Assembly: GCF_001544615.1 (NCBI RefSeq)
Contig: NZ_FCNV02000002.1
Location: forward strand, 682,001-746,000
Length of the DNA stretch: 64,000 bases
From: Caballeronia concitans
GTDB taxonomy: Bacteria; Pseudomonadota; Gammaproteobacteria; Burkholderiales; Burkholderiaceae
Direction of reading: 5' to 3'
Shown here: positions 8,777 through 17,342 of the stretch, piece after piece
How the letters are laid out: each line of letters opens with the position of its first letter
How positions within the stretch are numbered: the stretch's first letter is position 1
The notes under the pieces: model-generated
Database searches by the model: none
The model's input: the letters and a program-made list of their open reading frames with translations, nothing else
Told to the model about the DNA's origin: nothing
Program-made: the position numbers and the translations under genes

Positions 8777-10366
8777 ATGGATGCAGTCAGGACGTTCCTC
8801 GAAAATCAGTCGCTGTTCGCGCTGTTTCTCACCATCGCGCTCGGCTATCTGATCGGCGAGATCAATATCAAGGGCGTCGCGCTCGGGTCCGGGGCCGTGC
8901 TGTTCGTCGGGCTCGCCGTGGGTGCGTTCGCGCCGAAGTCGGCGCCGCCCGCGCTGCTCGGCACGCTGGGGCTGCTGCTCTTTCTATACGGAATCGGCAT
9001 TCAATACGGCGCGCAGTTCTTCAAGGGCCTCACGAGCCGCGACGGCGCAAAGGCGAACGCGGCCGCATGCGTGGGCGTGATCGCCTCGGGCCTCGTGTCA
9101 TGCGCGTTCATTCCGCTCGGCATCAGGCTCGCCGATTCGCTCGGCATGTTCGCCGGCAGCGGCACGAGCACGGCAAGCCTGCAAGTCGCGATTGCATCGA
9201 TGAAAAGCAACGACGCCGCCGTTGCCTATAGCGTCGCGTATCCGTTCGGCGTGGCCGGGCCCATTCTGTTTCTCTACGCGCTGAAGGTCATGCTGAAGGC
9301 GACGATCGAGAAGCCGCCGGCGAAGGTGCTCGAAACCGCCGAAATCGCGCTGAGAAACGAGAGCTTTTTTGGCCTCACCATTGCGGCGCTCACGGCGCGC
9401 TTGCCTGCGGGCGTCGCGATTGCAGCGGTGCGTCGCGAGCACCACAATCAATTGCCCGCCGATGACTTCGTCCTGCGCTCCGACGATGTCCTGCTTGCCA
9501 CGGCCACGGACCGCCGGCTGCTCGAACAGGCCACCGCGCTATGCGGCGAGTTGCAGCCGGGCCGCGTGACGAGCCGTCGTGAAGACCTCGACTATATGCG
9601 CGTGTTCGCATCGAATCCGGCGGTGGTCGGCATGGCGCTCGGCAACATCCGCTTTCCCGATGGCGTGAAGTGCGCGATCGCGCATGTCCGGCGCGGCGAC
9701 GCCGATCTGCTTTCCACGCCCGATCTCGTGATCGAAGCGGGCGATCGCGTGGGGCTGCTCGTCAACCGCGCGCATCAGGCGACGATACGCGCGTTCTTCG
9801 GCGACTCCATCAAAGGCACCGCTGATTTGAGCTTCATTTGCCTCGGCATCGGCGCGGCCGCCGGGCTGTTGATCGGCGCGCTGCCGCTGCCCGTGCCGGG
9901 TCTCGGCTCCTTCAGCCTCGGCCTCGCGGCGCTGCTGCTGCTCGCGCTGTGTCTCGGCAAATTGCGGCGCAACGGGCCTTTCGTGTGGGTCATGCCGCTT
10001 TCCGCGAACCTCGTGCTGCGCAATCTCGGGCTCACGATCTTTCTCGCGCAGGTCGGCATATCGTGCGGGCCGAAGTTCATCGCGACGGTCGGCACGGCCG
10101 GGCCGCTGCTGCTGCTCTATGGCGCGATCACGCTGGCCGTGCTCGTGAGCGTCACGGCGGCGTGCTGCCTGTGGATTTTCAGGCTGCCGTTCGATACCAC
10201 CGCCGGCGTGATCTGCGGCGCGACGGGCAACCCGGCCATCCTCGCATTCGCGAATCGCATTGCGCCGACCGAGCAGCCCGACATCATGTACGCGATGATT
10301 TTTCCGTCGATGACCATCGTGAAAGTGCTTTTCGTTCAGATCGCCATATCGCTTGCGAGCGGCTAA
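8777..10366 (+). CDS. AspT/YidE/YbjL-type transporter with TrkA-C domains
   Basis: 529 residues. The start at 8777 is chosen for GGGAGG six bases upstream; an in-frame start at 8738 has none. Two hydrophobic halves (about residues 10-180 and 365-529) flank a soluble section of about 170 residues with TrkA-C-like repeats, each ending in a ...DDVLLA or AGDRVGLLV motif. This is the layout of the aspartate-alanine exchanger family. The second half carries the conserved GATGNPAILAFAN motif. It is paired with the LdhA-type gene 30 bases downstream, suggesting exchange or export of an organic or amino acid linked to that enzyme. Confidence 0.88.
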   Translation: MDAVRTFLENQSLFALFLTIALGYLIGEINIKGVALGSGAVLFVGLAVGAFAPKSAPPALLGTLGLLLFLYGIGIQYGAQFFKGLTSRDGAKANAAACVGVIASGLVSCAFIPLGIRLADSLGMFAGSGTSTASLQVAIASMKSNDAAVAYSVAYPFGVAGPILFLYALKVMLKATIEKPPAKVLETAEIALRNESFFGLTIAALTARLPAGVAIAAVRREHHNQLPADDFVLRSDDVLLATATDRRLLEQATALCGELQPGRVTSRREDLDYMRVFASNPAVVGMALGNIRFPDGVKCAIAHVRRGDADLLSTPDLVIEAGDRVGLLVNRAHQATIRAFFGDSIKGTADLSFICLGIGAAAGLLIGALPLPVPGLGSFSLGLAALLLLALCLGKLRRNGPFVWVMPLSANLVLRNLGLTIFLAQVGISCGPKFIATVGTAGPLLLLYGAITLAVLVSVTAACCLWIFRLPFDTTAGVICGATGNPAILAFANRIAPTEQPDIMYAMIFPSMTIVKVLFVQIAISLASG

Positions 10367-10396
10367 AGCCGTATCGACATTTTCAGGGAGGCCATC

Positions 10397-11392
10397 ATGG
10401 AAGTCGCGATCTTCAGTTCGACGCCTTACGAGCGCAAGTTTCTCGATGAAGCGAACCAGTCGGAGCACCACGCGCTCAGATATCTGGACGTGCTGCTCGA
10501 TCACGATACCGCCGGTCTCGCCAACGGCTTCGGCGCGGTCTGCATCTTCGTCAACGACAAGGCCGATGCGCGCGCGCTCGAAGCGCTGCATCGCGGCGGC
10601 ACGCGTCTCGTCGCGTTGCGCTGCACGGGTTTCAATAACGTCGATCTCGAAGCGGCGGCGCGGCTCGGCATGAAGGTCGTGCGCGTGGTCACGTATTCGC
10701 CTTATTCCGTGGCGGAGTTCGCCGTCGCGCTGCTGCTCGCGATCAACCGCAAGGTGCATCGCGCGTACAACCGCACGCGCGATTCGAACTTCTCGCTCGA
10801 TGGACTCATCGGCTTCGATCTGTACGGAAAGACGGTCGCGGTCGTCGGCACGGGAAAGATCGGCTGCGTGTTCGCGAAGATCATGCTCGGCTTCGGATGC
10901 GAGGTGATCGGCTTCGACCCGTATCCGTCGGCGGAATTCAAAGCGCTCGGCTGCCGCTATGCGGAGCCTGGCGAAATCGGCGTGAAGGCGGACATCATCT
11001 CCCTGCATTGTCCGTTGACGCCGCAGACGCATCACATCATCAACGCCGGCATGCTCGCACGCGCGAAGCCCGGCGCGCTGCTCATCAACACGAGCCGCGG
11101 CGCGCTGATCGATACCGAGGCGGTCATCGGGGCATTGAAGAGCGGACAGTTGGGCGGCCTCGCCATCGACGTGTACGAGCAGGAAGGCAGTCTTTTCTTT
11201 CGCGACCTGTCGAATGAAATCATTCAGGACGATGTGATGCAGCGTCTCGTCTCATTTCCGAATGTCATCGTGACGGGACATCAGGCCTATCTGACCCGCG
11301 AAGCGCTGACGACCATTTGCGAAACGACGCTGCAAAGCGTGAGTGCCTTCGAGCGAAACGAGCCGCTCGTGAATGAAGTAAAGGCAAGCTGA
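10397..11392 (+). CDS. ldhA: 2-hydroxyacid dehydrogenase, D-lactate dehydrogenase (LdhA) type
   Basis: 331 residues, close to E. coli LdhA in length and pattern. Cofactor motif GTGKIG begins near residue 154. Catalytic residues are visible in NTSRGALID (Arg), DVYEQE (Glu) and TGHQAYLT (His); the SNEIIQDDV stretch is typical of LdhA rather than of SerA-like enzymes. It would reduce pyruvate or a related 2-keto acid to the D-hydroxy acid with NADH, or run in reverse. GGAGG precedes the ATG. It shares an operon with the AspT-type transporter. A hairpin follows about 20 bases after the stop. Confidence 0.87.
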   Translation: MEVAIFSSTPYERKFLDEANQSEHHALRYLDVLLDHDTAGLANGFGAVCIFVNDKADARALEALHRGGTRLVALRCTGFNNVDLEAAARLGMKVVRVVTYSPYSVAEFAVALLLAINRKVHRAYNRTRDSNFSLDGLIGFDLYGKTVAVVGTGKIGCVFAKIMLGFGCEVIGFDPYPSAEFKALGCRYAEPGEIGVKADIISLHCPLTPQTHHIINAGMLARAKPGALLINTSRGALIDTEAVIGALKSGQLGGLAIDVYEQEGSLFFRDLSNEIIQDDVMQRLVSFPNVIVTGHQAYLTREALTTICETTLQSVSAFERNEPLVNEVKAS

Positions 11393-11747
11393 CAAGTCGA
11401 TGCGCGGCGTGTGCGTCGTGGCCTTGAATAAGCCACGGCGTTTGCATATCTTCAAACTGAATCCGCGATCAATGGCGGCTATCGACGCCGTTTTCGGCAC
11501 GCTGCTGCAAAGATAATCGACGATACCGTTCGCACCTCTCATCGAACCGACTCGCATTATTTCAGAGACCGAAACCGGTCGACGCTCTATCACGCTTATC
11601 GCATGCGCTTTCCTGTGCAATGGTGAGCGCGGCGTCATGACTGTCATTGTCAACGGCAACGGCGTGGTGTATCAGAAGAGTAGTGGCGCAAATGCGCCGC
11701 CGTTGAAGTACGTTCGTCGCAATAGAGAAGGAAGGCAAGGAGTGGGC
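11393..11747. other. Intergenic region
   Basis: 355 bases without a gene. Holds the hairpin at 11413-11441, and presumably the promoter of the small envelope-protein genes that follow. Nothing else recognised. Confidence 0.5.
11413..11441 (+). terminator. Hairpin after the LdhA gene, possible terminator
   Basis: A stem of about ten pairs (two of them G-U), GCGTCGTGGC with GCCACGGCGT, around a nine-base loop, starts about 20 bases after the stop codon. Only a short TTT follows, so it is a weak Rho-independent terminator at best, or an RNA end-stabilising hairpin. Confidence 0.4.
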
Positions 11748-12221
11748 ATGAACGCAAAGAGAATGCGAGTGAGTTGCGCCATCGTGATCGCGGTTTTGAC
11801 GCTCGATGTGATGGCGCAAGGCAAGCCGATCGCGTATCCGTCGAAAGGACAGAGCGCGCAGCAACAGCAGAAGGACGATGGCGCCTGCTATAGCTGGGCG
11901 AAGAGCAATACGGGCATCGATCCGGCGACGGCATCGGCGGCGCCGCCACCGCCGAGCGGGCCTGCCGTGGGCGGCGGCGAACGCGTGGGCGGTGCTGCGC
12001 GCGGCGCGGCGGGCGGCGCGGTCATCGGCGCGATTGCGGGCGATGCGGGCAAGGGCGCGGCCATCGGCGCCACCGCCGGCACGATGGCGGGCGGCGTGCG
12101 CGCGCGTCAGAACCGGCGCGAGCAGCAAGCCAACGCGCAGGCGCAAAGCCAGGGCGCGATGAGCACGTATTACCGCGCGTGGGCCGCCTGCATGCAGGGA
12201 CGCGGCTATTCGATTCAATGA
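11748..12221 (+). CDS. Secreted glycine-zipper protein of unknown function
   Basis: 157 residues; the ATG at 11748 has AAGGAG seven bases upstream. A signal peptide ends at about residue 23 (DVMAQG). The centre, about residues 70-105, is a run of Gly/Ala with regular G-x3-G spacing (AARGAAGGAVIGAIAGDAG), the glycine-zipper pattern of outer-membrane-associated proteins. The C-terminal part has YYRAWAACMQGRGY, and one further Cys lies near residue 45, so a disulfide is possible. Likely periplasmic or outer-membrane associated. Function unknown. Confidence 0.8.
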   Translation: MNAKRMRVSCAIVIAVLTLDVMAQGKPIAYPSKGQSAQQQQKDDGACYSWAKSNTGIDPATASAAPPPPSGPAVGGGERVGGAARGAAGGAVIGAIAGDAGKGAAIGATAGTMAGGVRARQNRREQQANAQAQSQGAMSTYYRAWAACMQGRGYSIQ

Positions 12222-12266
12222 CGTTTAATCCACGCAGCGGCTTTGAAGCCATGTAGAAGGAGCGAG

Positions 12267-12857
12267 ATGATGAGGCGCACGAGTCTGCTTCTGCTGTCAT
12301 GTCTTGTGCTTTGCACGAGCGCACTGTCCGCCGAGCCCGAAACGGACATGAGCATCGAGCGTGGACAGCACGGCGCCACGGTGCAGGGCGTGGCGAAGGT
12401 CACGGCGACGATCGTCGGCATCGATCCGGCCACGCGCACCGTCACGCTCAAGACGAAAGCGGGAAAGGTGCTGGAACTCGAGGTGACGAATGAAGCGCGC
12501 AACTTCGATCAGCTCGTGGTCGGCGATGTCGTCACGGCGCAGTATCGCGAATCGCTCAGCCTGAGCCTCGTCGATACGAAGACCGACGTGAAGCGTTCCG
12601 AGAAAGAGATCGAAGCGCGCGCGCCGCAGGGTGCGAAACCGGGCGGCGAGATCGGTCGCGAAGTGACGATCATCGCGGATGTCGTGGCCGTCGATCGCCA
12701 CGCGAACACCGTGACGCTGCGCGGTCCGCGCGGGCAGACGGTCGATGTGGTCGTGTCGGACCCCGAGCGCTTGAAGCGCGTGAAGAAGGGCGATCAGGTG
12801 AAGGCGGTGTACACCGAAGCGCTGGCCATTTCCGTCGATCCTGCGATGCGCAAATAA
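12267..12857 (+). CDS. Periplasmic protein with two tandem beta-domain repeats
   Basis: 196 residues. Two adjacent ATGs (12267, 12270) follow AGAAGGAG. A signal peptide ends near residue 22 (SALSAEP). The mature part contains the same unit twice, about residues 43-102 and 129-188: V(T/E)..I..(D/V)VD..T.TVTL(K/R)...G.......V.....(F/R).....GD.V.A.Y.E(S/A)L..S. This looks like a duplicated small beta-barrel (DUF5666/OB-like), which is my inference. It is 45 bases after the glycine-zipper gene and 6 bases before the lipoprotein gene, so the three probably form an operon. Confidence 0.78.
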   Translation: MMRRTSLLLLSCLVLCTSALSAEPETDMSIERGQHGATVQGVAKVTATIVGIDPATRTVTLKTKAGKVLELEVTNEARNFDQLVVGDVVTAQYRESLSLSLVDTKTDVKRSEKEIEARAPQGAKPGGEIGREVTIIADVVAVDRHANTVTLRGPRGQTVDVVVSDPERLKRVKKGDQVKAVYTEALAISVDPAMRK

Positions 12858-12863
12858 AGTGCC

Positions 12864-13385
12864 ATGAGAAAGGGCCTTTTATTGGCGCGCCGGCATGGTG
12901 TGAGCCTGAGCACTGCCGCGGTGCTGATGCTTGCCGCTTGCGCGCAGCAGGAAGCGCGCGTGGATGCGGGGATGGATCAGCAGGCGATCGTCGCGCGTCT
13001 CGGTGCGCCTAAGGAAAGCTACGAGTTGCCCGGCGGCGGCAAGCGGCTGATGTGGCCGACACAGCCGATGGGTTCCACGACCACAGCCGTCGATATCGAT
13101 GCATCGGGCAAGGTCGTCAGTGTGCGGCAAGTGCTTCAGGACAAGGAGTTCTATCGCGCGGAGGTCGGCAAGTGGACGCGCAACGACGTGCTGACCGCAT
13201 TCGGCCGGCCGTTCGAAACGTCGTATTTCAAGCGCATGGACCGCGAAGTGTGGTCGTATCGGTATGTCGAAAACAACATCGACCATCTGCTCTTCCATTT
13301 CTATTTCGACAAGGACGGCGTGCTCAGGCAGACGCAGAAGCAGCCCGATCCTCGCTACGACCCGAGCCAGCGGAACGTGTTGTGA
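12864..13385 (+). CDS. Putative lipoprotein, BamE/SmpA-like
   Basis: 173 residues with a lipobox LAAC, lipidated Cys26. The mature part has two similar blocks in which a helix with a short (G)-M-(D)QQ-I or T-(N)DVL motif is followed by G-P-(x)-E and a Trp-rich strand (LMWPTQP; VWSYRY). This is the pattern of the SmpA/OmlA (BamE) and related small outer-membrane lipoproteins. It starts 6 bases after the upstream gene. The call as a lipoprotein is firm; the fold assignment is an inference. Confidence 0.75.
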   Translation: MRKGLLLARRHGVSLSTAAVLMLAACAQQEARVDAGMDQQAIVARLGAPKESYELPGGGKRLMWPTQPMGSTTTAVDIDASGKVVSVRQVLQDKEFYRAEVGKWTRNDVLTAFGRPFETSYFKRMDREVWSYRYVENNIDHLLFHFYFDKDGVLRQTQKQPDPRYDPSQRNVL

Positions 13386-13429
13386 GTCGTGGCGGATGCG
13401 GTGCGGCGGAGTGCGCCACGGAGGCATGG

Positions 13430-13639
13430 ATGAGACGAGACGAGCTTCGAATGGTGATCGCGGCCATTGGCGTGTTCATCTGGCTGGGCGGGCTGTACGG
13501 AACCATTCACGGCTTGATCTATGACGTGCGGCCCGAGTTCCGCTATGGAATGGTCGCGCTGGGCGCGGGCATCGTCGTGTTCGTGGCGGCGCTGAATCCG
13601 CTCGCGCAGCGCAAGCAGGGGAGCGGCGACGAGTCGTGA
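13430..13639 (+). CDS. Small membrane protein of unknown function
   Basis: 69 residues, with GGAGG just upstream of the ATG. Two transmembrane segments are visible, about residues 8-27 and 40-58, separated by a short polar loop, with a basic C-terminal tail (AQRKQG). It follows the lipoprotein gene by 44 bases and is probably co-transcribed with it. No family recognised. Confidence 0.65.
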   Translation: MRRDELRMVIAAIGVFIWLGGLYGTIHGLIYDVRPEFRYGMVALGAGIVVFVAALNPLAQRKQGSGDES

Positions 13640-13737
13640 TGAATCGTCGTGATGGCCACGATTGTGTACTAGGCTATAGAAGCGGGATGCTGATCAACGC
13701 GGCGGCGCACGTCCCGCATGCGATGGAGGGCTTCGCA

Positions 13738-13995
13738 ATGGGCGATCTCTGGCTTGGCAATGTCGAAGAGGAAACGACCGATGACGAGATCCGCGAGTTC
13801 CTCTGTAAGTACGGGTTCCCTTCTTTCGATTCCATCAGACGCGTGCGCGGCACGGGCGAACATCCGGCGGCGGTCGTGACGTTCGACTCCGTCGAGCCGC
13901 ATGTGCTTCGCCGCTTTCAGCCGCGCCTGCACAACATGCTATGGAAGGATCGCACGCTCGTGGTGCAGGTCATGCCCGAGCGCCACGAGCGTTGA
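13738..13995 (+). CDS. Small RRM-like RNA-binding protein
   Basis: 85 residues; the ATG at 13738 has GGAGG ten bases upstream, and longer in-frame starts look unnatural. The pattern LWLGNV (RNP2-like strand), then TDDEIREFL helix, strand SIRRVRG, then AAVVTFDS (RNP1-like) and a final TLVVQVM strand is that of an RNA recognition motif. The RNP1 aromatic pair is only partly kept, with one Phe visible. Single-RRM proteins occur in Burkholderiales but their targets are mostly unknown. It is 11 bases before the PPK2 gene, so co-expression is likely. Confidence 0.72.
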   Translation: MGDLWLGNVEEETTDDEIREFLCKYGFPSFDSIRRVRGTGEHPAAVVTFDSVEPHVLRRFQPRLHNMLWKDRTLVVQVMPERHER

Positions 13996-14006
13996 GGGGA
14001 ACATAC

Positions 14007-14840
14007 ATGAACCACCACGATGCGATCGCGGAGCCGGAACGCACGCACGAACGCGCGAGCGGGCATGAGCGGCTGAGCGCCAAGGCCTACGAAAAGGAAC
14101 TCGCGCGCCTGCACGTCGAACTCGTGAAAGTGCAGCAATGGGTCGTTCATACCGGCGCGAAAATCTGCGTCGTGTTCGAAGGACGCGACGGCGCGGGCAA
14201 GGGCGGCACCATCCGCGCGATCACCGAACGCGTGAGCCCGCGCGTGTTCCGTGTCGTCGCGCTGCCCGCGCCGACCGACCGCGAAAAGACGCAGATGTAC
14301 ATGCAGCGCTATCTGCCGCATCTGCCCGCAGCGGGCGAAATCACGCTCTTCGACCGTAGCTGGTACAACCGCGCGGGCGTCGAACGCGTGATGGGCTTCT
14401 GCACGCAGGAGCAGGTCGAGACCTTTCTGCACGGCGTGCCGCTCGTCGAACAGGCGATCATCGATTCAGGCGTGATCCTGCTGAAATACTGGCTCGAAGT
14501 CGGGCAGGAAGAACAGACGCGCCGTCTCGAAGCGCGCATCCACGACGAGCGCAAGATCTGGAAGCTCTCGCCGATGGACCTTCGATCCTACAGCCGCTGG
14601 TACGACTACTCGCGCGCACGCGACGACATGTTCGCCGCGACCGATACGGAACACGCGCCCTGGTACGTCGTGCGTTCCGACGACAAGCGGCGCGCGCGTC
14701 TCAATGTCATCACCCACCTGCTGACGAACATTCCTTACAGCGCCGTGCCCCGCGAAAAGGTGAAGCTGCCGAAGCGCCAGAAGCCCGACGGCTATCGCGA
14801 GAACGAGCGGCCCTTGCGTTACGTGCCGGAGCCGTTTTGA
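14007..14840 (+). CDS. ppk2: Polyphosphate kinase 2 family protein
   Basis: 277 residues, typical of single-domain (class I) PPK2. Walker A GRDGAGKGG at 59-67, the lid region with YMQRYLPHLP, and Walker B-like TLFDRSWYNRAG are all present. PPK2 enzymes transfer phosphate between polyphosphate and nucleoside di- or monophosphates. Preference (ADP or GDP) cannot be read directly. GAGGGG precedes the ATG. Its neighbour block downstream (phosphate acyltransferase, acetate kinase) also handles phosphoryl energy, but 166 bases and probably a promoter separate them. Confidence 0.94.
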   Translation: MNHHDAIAEPERTHERASGHERLSAKAYEKELARLHVELVKVQQWVVHTGAKICVVFEGRDGAGKGGTIRAITERVSPRVFRVVALPAPTDREKTQMYMQRYLPHLPAAGEITLFDRSWYNRAGVERVMGFCTQEQVETFLHGVPLVEQAIIDSGVILLKYWLEVGQEEQTRRLEARIHDERKIWKLSPMDLRSYSRWYDYSRARDDMFAATDTEHAPWYVVRSDDKRRARLNVITHLLTNIPYSAVPREKVKLPKRQKPDGYRENERPLRYVPEPF

Positions 14841-15006
14841 ACGCGGCATCGACCAGTCCTTGATGTAGCTCAACGACGATGACATCGCGCCGGTGCAACG
14901 TTGCGCATGGGTTTTGTCGATGATATTCATGCGTACTTGCGTCGCCATCATCCGGCCCTGCATCTAATGTAAGCGTTTCCCTCTCAATCTCTTGCGGAGG
15001 TCACGC

Positions 15007-17331
15007 ATGACGTATGCCGTCCAGTTCGCCCGCAGCCAGGAAATCGCGGGCAAGGTCGCACGAGTGTTCCAAAAGCGCGCGCAAACCGCGCAGCAGCAAT
15101 ACGGCGAGCGCATTCGCGCCGCCAGCAAGACGTGGCTCGACAACGGCGCGGCCAGTGCTTCCATGCCGGCGCAGCCAAATGCATACGACTACGCCGTCGA
15201 TGTCTTTCAGCGCTCTATTCTCTTCTGGGACACGCTGCGCCAGCGCGGCAACCAGTTCGTCGAACGCGCGCAGCGCGGCTCCGAACCGGTGCTGCATTTC
15301 GAGTACGAGATGCTTCTCGATGCACGCGGTTTCGCGCGCCCGGTGAATTACGCGCTCTTGCGTATCGTGCCGCCGCAAGGCGTCGTCATCGACGATACGA
15401 AGCGGCCGTATCTCATCATCGATCCGCGCGCGGGCCACGGTCCCGGCATCGGCGGCTTCAAGGACGATTCGCAAGTCGGCGTCGCATTGCGCGCGGGGCA
15501 TCCGGTCTACTTCGTCACGTTCTTCCGCGATCCGCAGCCGGGCCAGACCTTGCTCGATGTCTGCGCCGCCGAGCAGCGCTTCGTCAAGCACGTGCGCGAG
15601 CGGCATTCCGAGAGCCCGAAGCCCGCGATCGTCGGCAACTGCCAGGGCGGCTGGGCCGCGATGATGCTCGCGAGTTCCGAGCCGGACGAAACGGGTCCGC
15701 TCGTCATCAACGGCGCACCGATGTCGTACTGGAGCGGCGCATGGAGCGAAGGCGAGGGCGACAACCCCATGCGCTATTCCGGCGGCATGCTGGGCGGTAC
15801 GTGGCTCGCGTCGTTCACGGCGGACCTGGGCAACGGCAGGTTCGACGGCGCGCATCTCGTGCAGAACTTCGAGTCGCTCAATCCCGCAAACAGCCTGTGG
15901 GACAAGTACTACCACCTGTTCGCGAACATCGACACGGAACCGCCGCGCTTTCTCGACTTCGAACGATGGTGGGGCGCCTACTACCTGATGAACCGCGACG
16001 AGATCGAATGGATCACGCGCAATCTCTTCGTCGGCAACAAGCTATGGTCGGGCGAAGTGCGCGGCATGGAAGGCGCATCGTTCGATCTGCGCGCGATCCG
16101 CTCGCCGATCATTCTGTTCGCATCGCTCGGCGACAACATCACGCCGCCGCAACAGGCGTTCAACTGGGTCGCGGATATCTATCGCAGCACCGAGGAGATC
16201 AAGGCGCGCGGACAGGTGATCGTCGGGTTGATGCATCAGGATATCGGCCATCTCGGCATCTTCGTGAGCGGCAAGGTCGCGAAGAAGGAGTACACGCAGA
16301 TCGCATCGGTGCTGGAGGCGATCGAAACATTTCCGCCGGGGCTGTACGGCATGGAGATCGCCGAGCGCAAGAGCGCGAACGGCACGACCGAATACGACGT
16401 GTCTTTCCGCGAGCATCGGCTGGAAGACGTGGTTGCGCGCTTCAATCGCTTCGAGCGTATCGACGAATTACCGTTTCAGGCGGTGCAACAAGTATCGGAC
16501 TTCAATCAGCGCGCGTACGAGCTGTTCGCGCAGCCTTTCGTTCAGGCGATGTCCAACGACGTGACCGCCACGTTCTTCAGGCAGTTTCATCCGTTGCGCG
16601 CGCAGCGCTGGATGTGCTCCGACCTCAATCCGTGGCTCGCTTGGCTCGGCCCGACAGCGGACGCGGTGAGAGCCGCGCGCAAGCCGGACGCCGCGAAAAA
16701 CGCGTGGCGCGACGCGGAGCATTGCGGATCGGACATGGTGAGCGCGGGCCTCGACTTTTATCGTGCAATGCGCGACGCCGCCACCGAAAGCCTCTTCTTC
16801 TCGCTCTACGGCACGCTGTTCTCGGCGCATCACGATCAGGCCATACCGTCCGGCGAGCATCCGAACGAACCGGCCAATCCGCGCGATCTGCCGTTCGTGC
16901 AGGACGCGCTGGCGGGCATCGCGAAGGGCGGTTACGCGGAAGCGCTCGCGCGCATCGCGTGTCTTCTGATGGAGCACGACGAGCCGGTGCCCTTTGCCCG
17001 CATGCTGCTGCGCCAGGAATTGACGCACGACTACGCGCAATACATGCCGCAGATGCAGCCCGATGCGTGGCGTCGTCTGCGCGGCGAGCAGGAGATCATC
17101 GTGCGTCTCGAACCGCAGCAGGCGCTCGCGACGTTACCCGATCTCCTCGCCGATGCCGACGAGCGCAAGAAGCTCCTGACGCTCATCGATGCGCTGCTCG
17201 CCGATAGCCGCATGCAGAGCACGGAGCCGAGCGCCGCGCAGCGCGAGATGCTTGCGCGCATCCGCGCCGCGCTGCCGATGCCGCCCGCGCGCGCGACGAA
17301 GCCAGCGAAACGATCGGTGCAGACGCATTGA
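15007..17331 (+). CDS. DUF3141 protein, PhaC-like alpha/beta hydrolase
   Basis: 774 residues; the ATG at 15007 has GGAGG eight bases upstream. The region around residues 60-400 is an alpha/beta-hydrolase fold. The nucleophile elbow reads GNCQGGW with Cys212, the cysteine lipase box of polyhydroxyalkanoate synthases, and GDNITPPQ carries a likely catalytic Asp. A later DIGHLG supplies a candidate His. The C-terminal 350 residues are DUF3141-specific and contain a SDLNPWL motif. Whether it makes polyester is not established. It leads a run with phosphate acyltransferase, acetate kinase and a FabI-like reductase, pointing to acyl-CoA or hydroxyacyl metabolism. Confidence 0.88.
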   Translation: MTYAVQFARSQEIAGKVARVFQKRAQTAQQQYGERIRAASKTWLDNGAASASMPAQPNAYDYAVDVFQRSILFWDTLRQRGNQFVERAQRGSEPVLHFEYEMLLDARGFARPVNYALLRIVPPQGVVIDDTKRPYLIIDPRAGHGPGIGGFKDDSQVGVALRAGHPVYFVTFFRDPQPGQTLLDVCAAEQRFVKHVRERHSESPKPAIVGNCQGGWAAMMLASSEPDETGPLVINGAPMSYWSGAWSEGEGDNPMRYSGGMLGGTWLASFTADLGNGRFDGAHLVQNFESLNPANSLWDKYYHLFANIDTEPPRFLDFERWWGAYYLMNRDEIEWITRNLFVGNKLWSGEVRGMEGASFDLRAIRSPIILFASLGDNITPPQQAFNWVADIYRSTEEIKARGQVIVGLMHQDIGHLGIFVSGKVAKKEYTQIASVLEAIETFPPGLYGMEIAERKSANGTTEYDVSFREHRLEDVVARFNRFERIDELPFQAVQQVSDFNQRAYELFAQPFVQAMSNDVTATFFRQFHPLRAQRWMCSDLNPWLAWLGPTADAVRAARKPDAAKNAWRDAEHCGSDMVSAGLDFYRAMRDAATESLFFSLYGTLFSAHHDQAIPSGEHPNEPANPRDLPFVQDALAGIAKGGYAEALARIACLLMEHDEPVPFARMLLRQELTHDYAQYMPQMQPDAWRRLRGEQEIIVRLEPQQALATLPDLLADADERKKLLTLIDALLADSRMQSTEPSAAQREMLARIRAALPMPPARATKPAKRSVQTH

Positions 17332-17342
17332 CGGGAGTGAAC

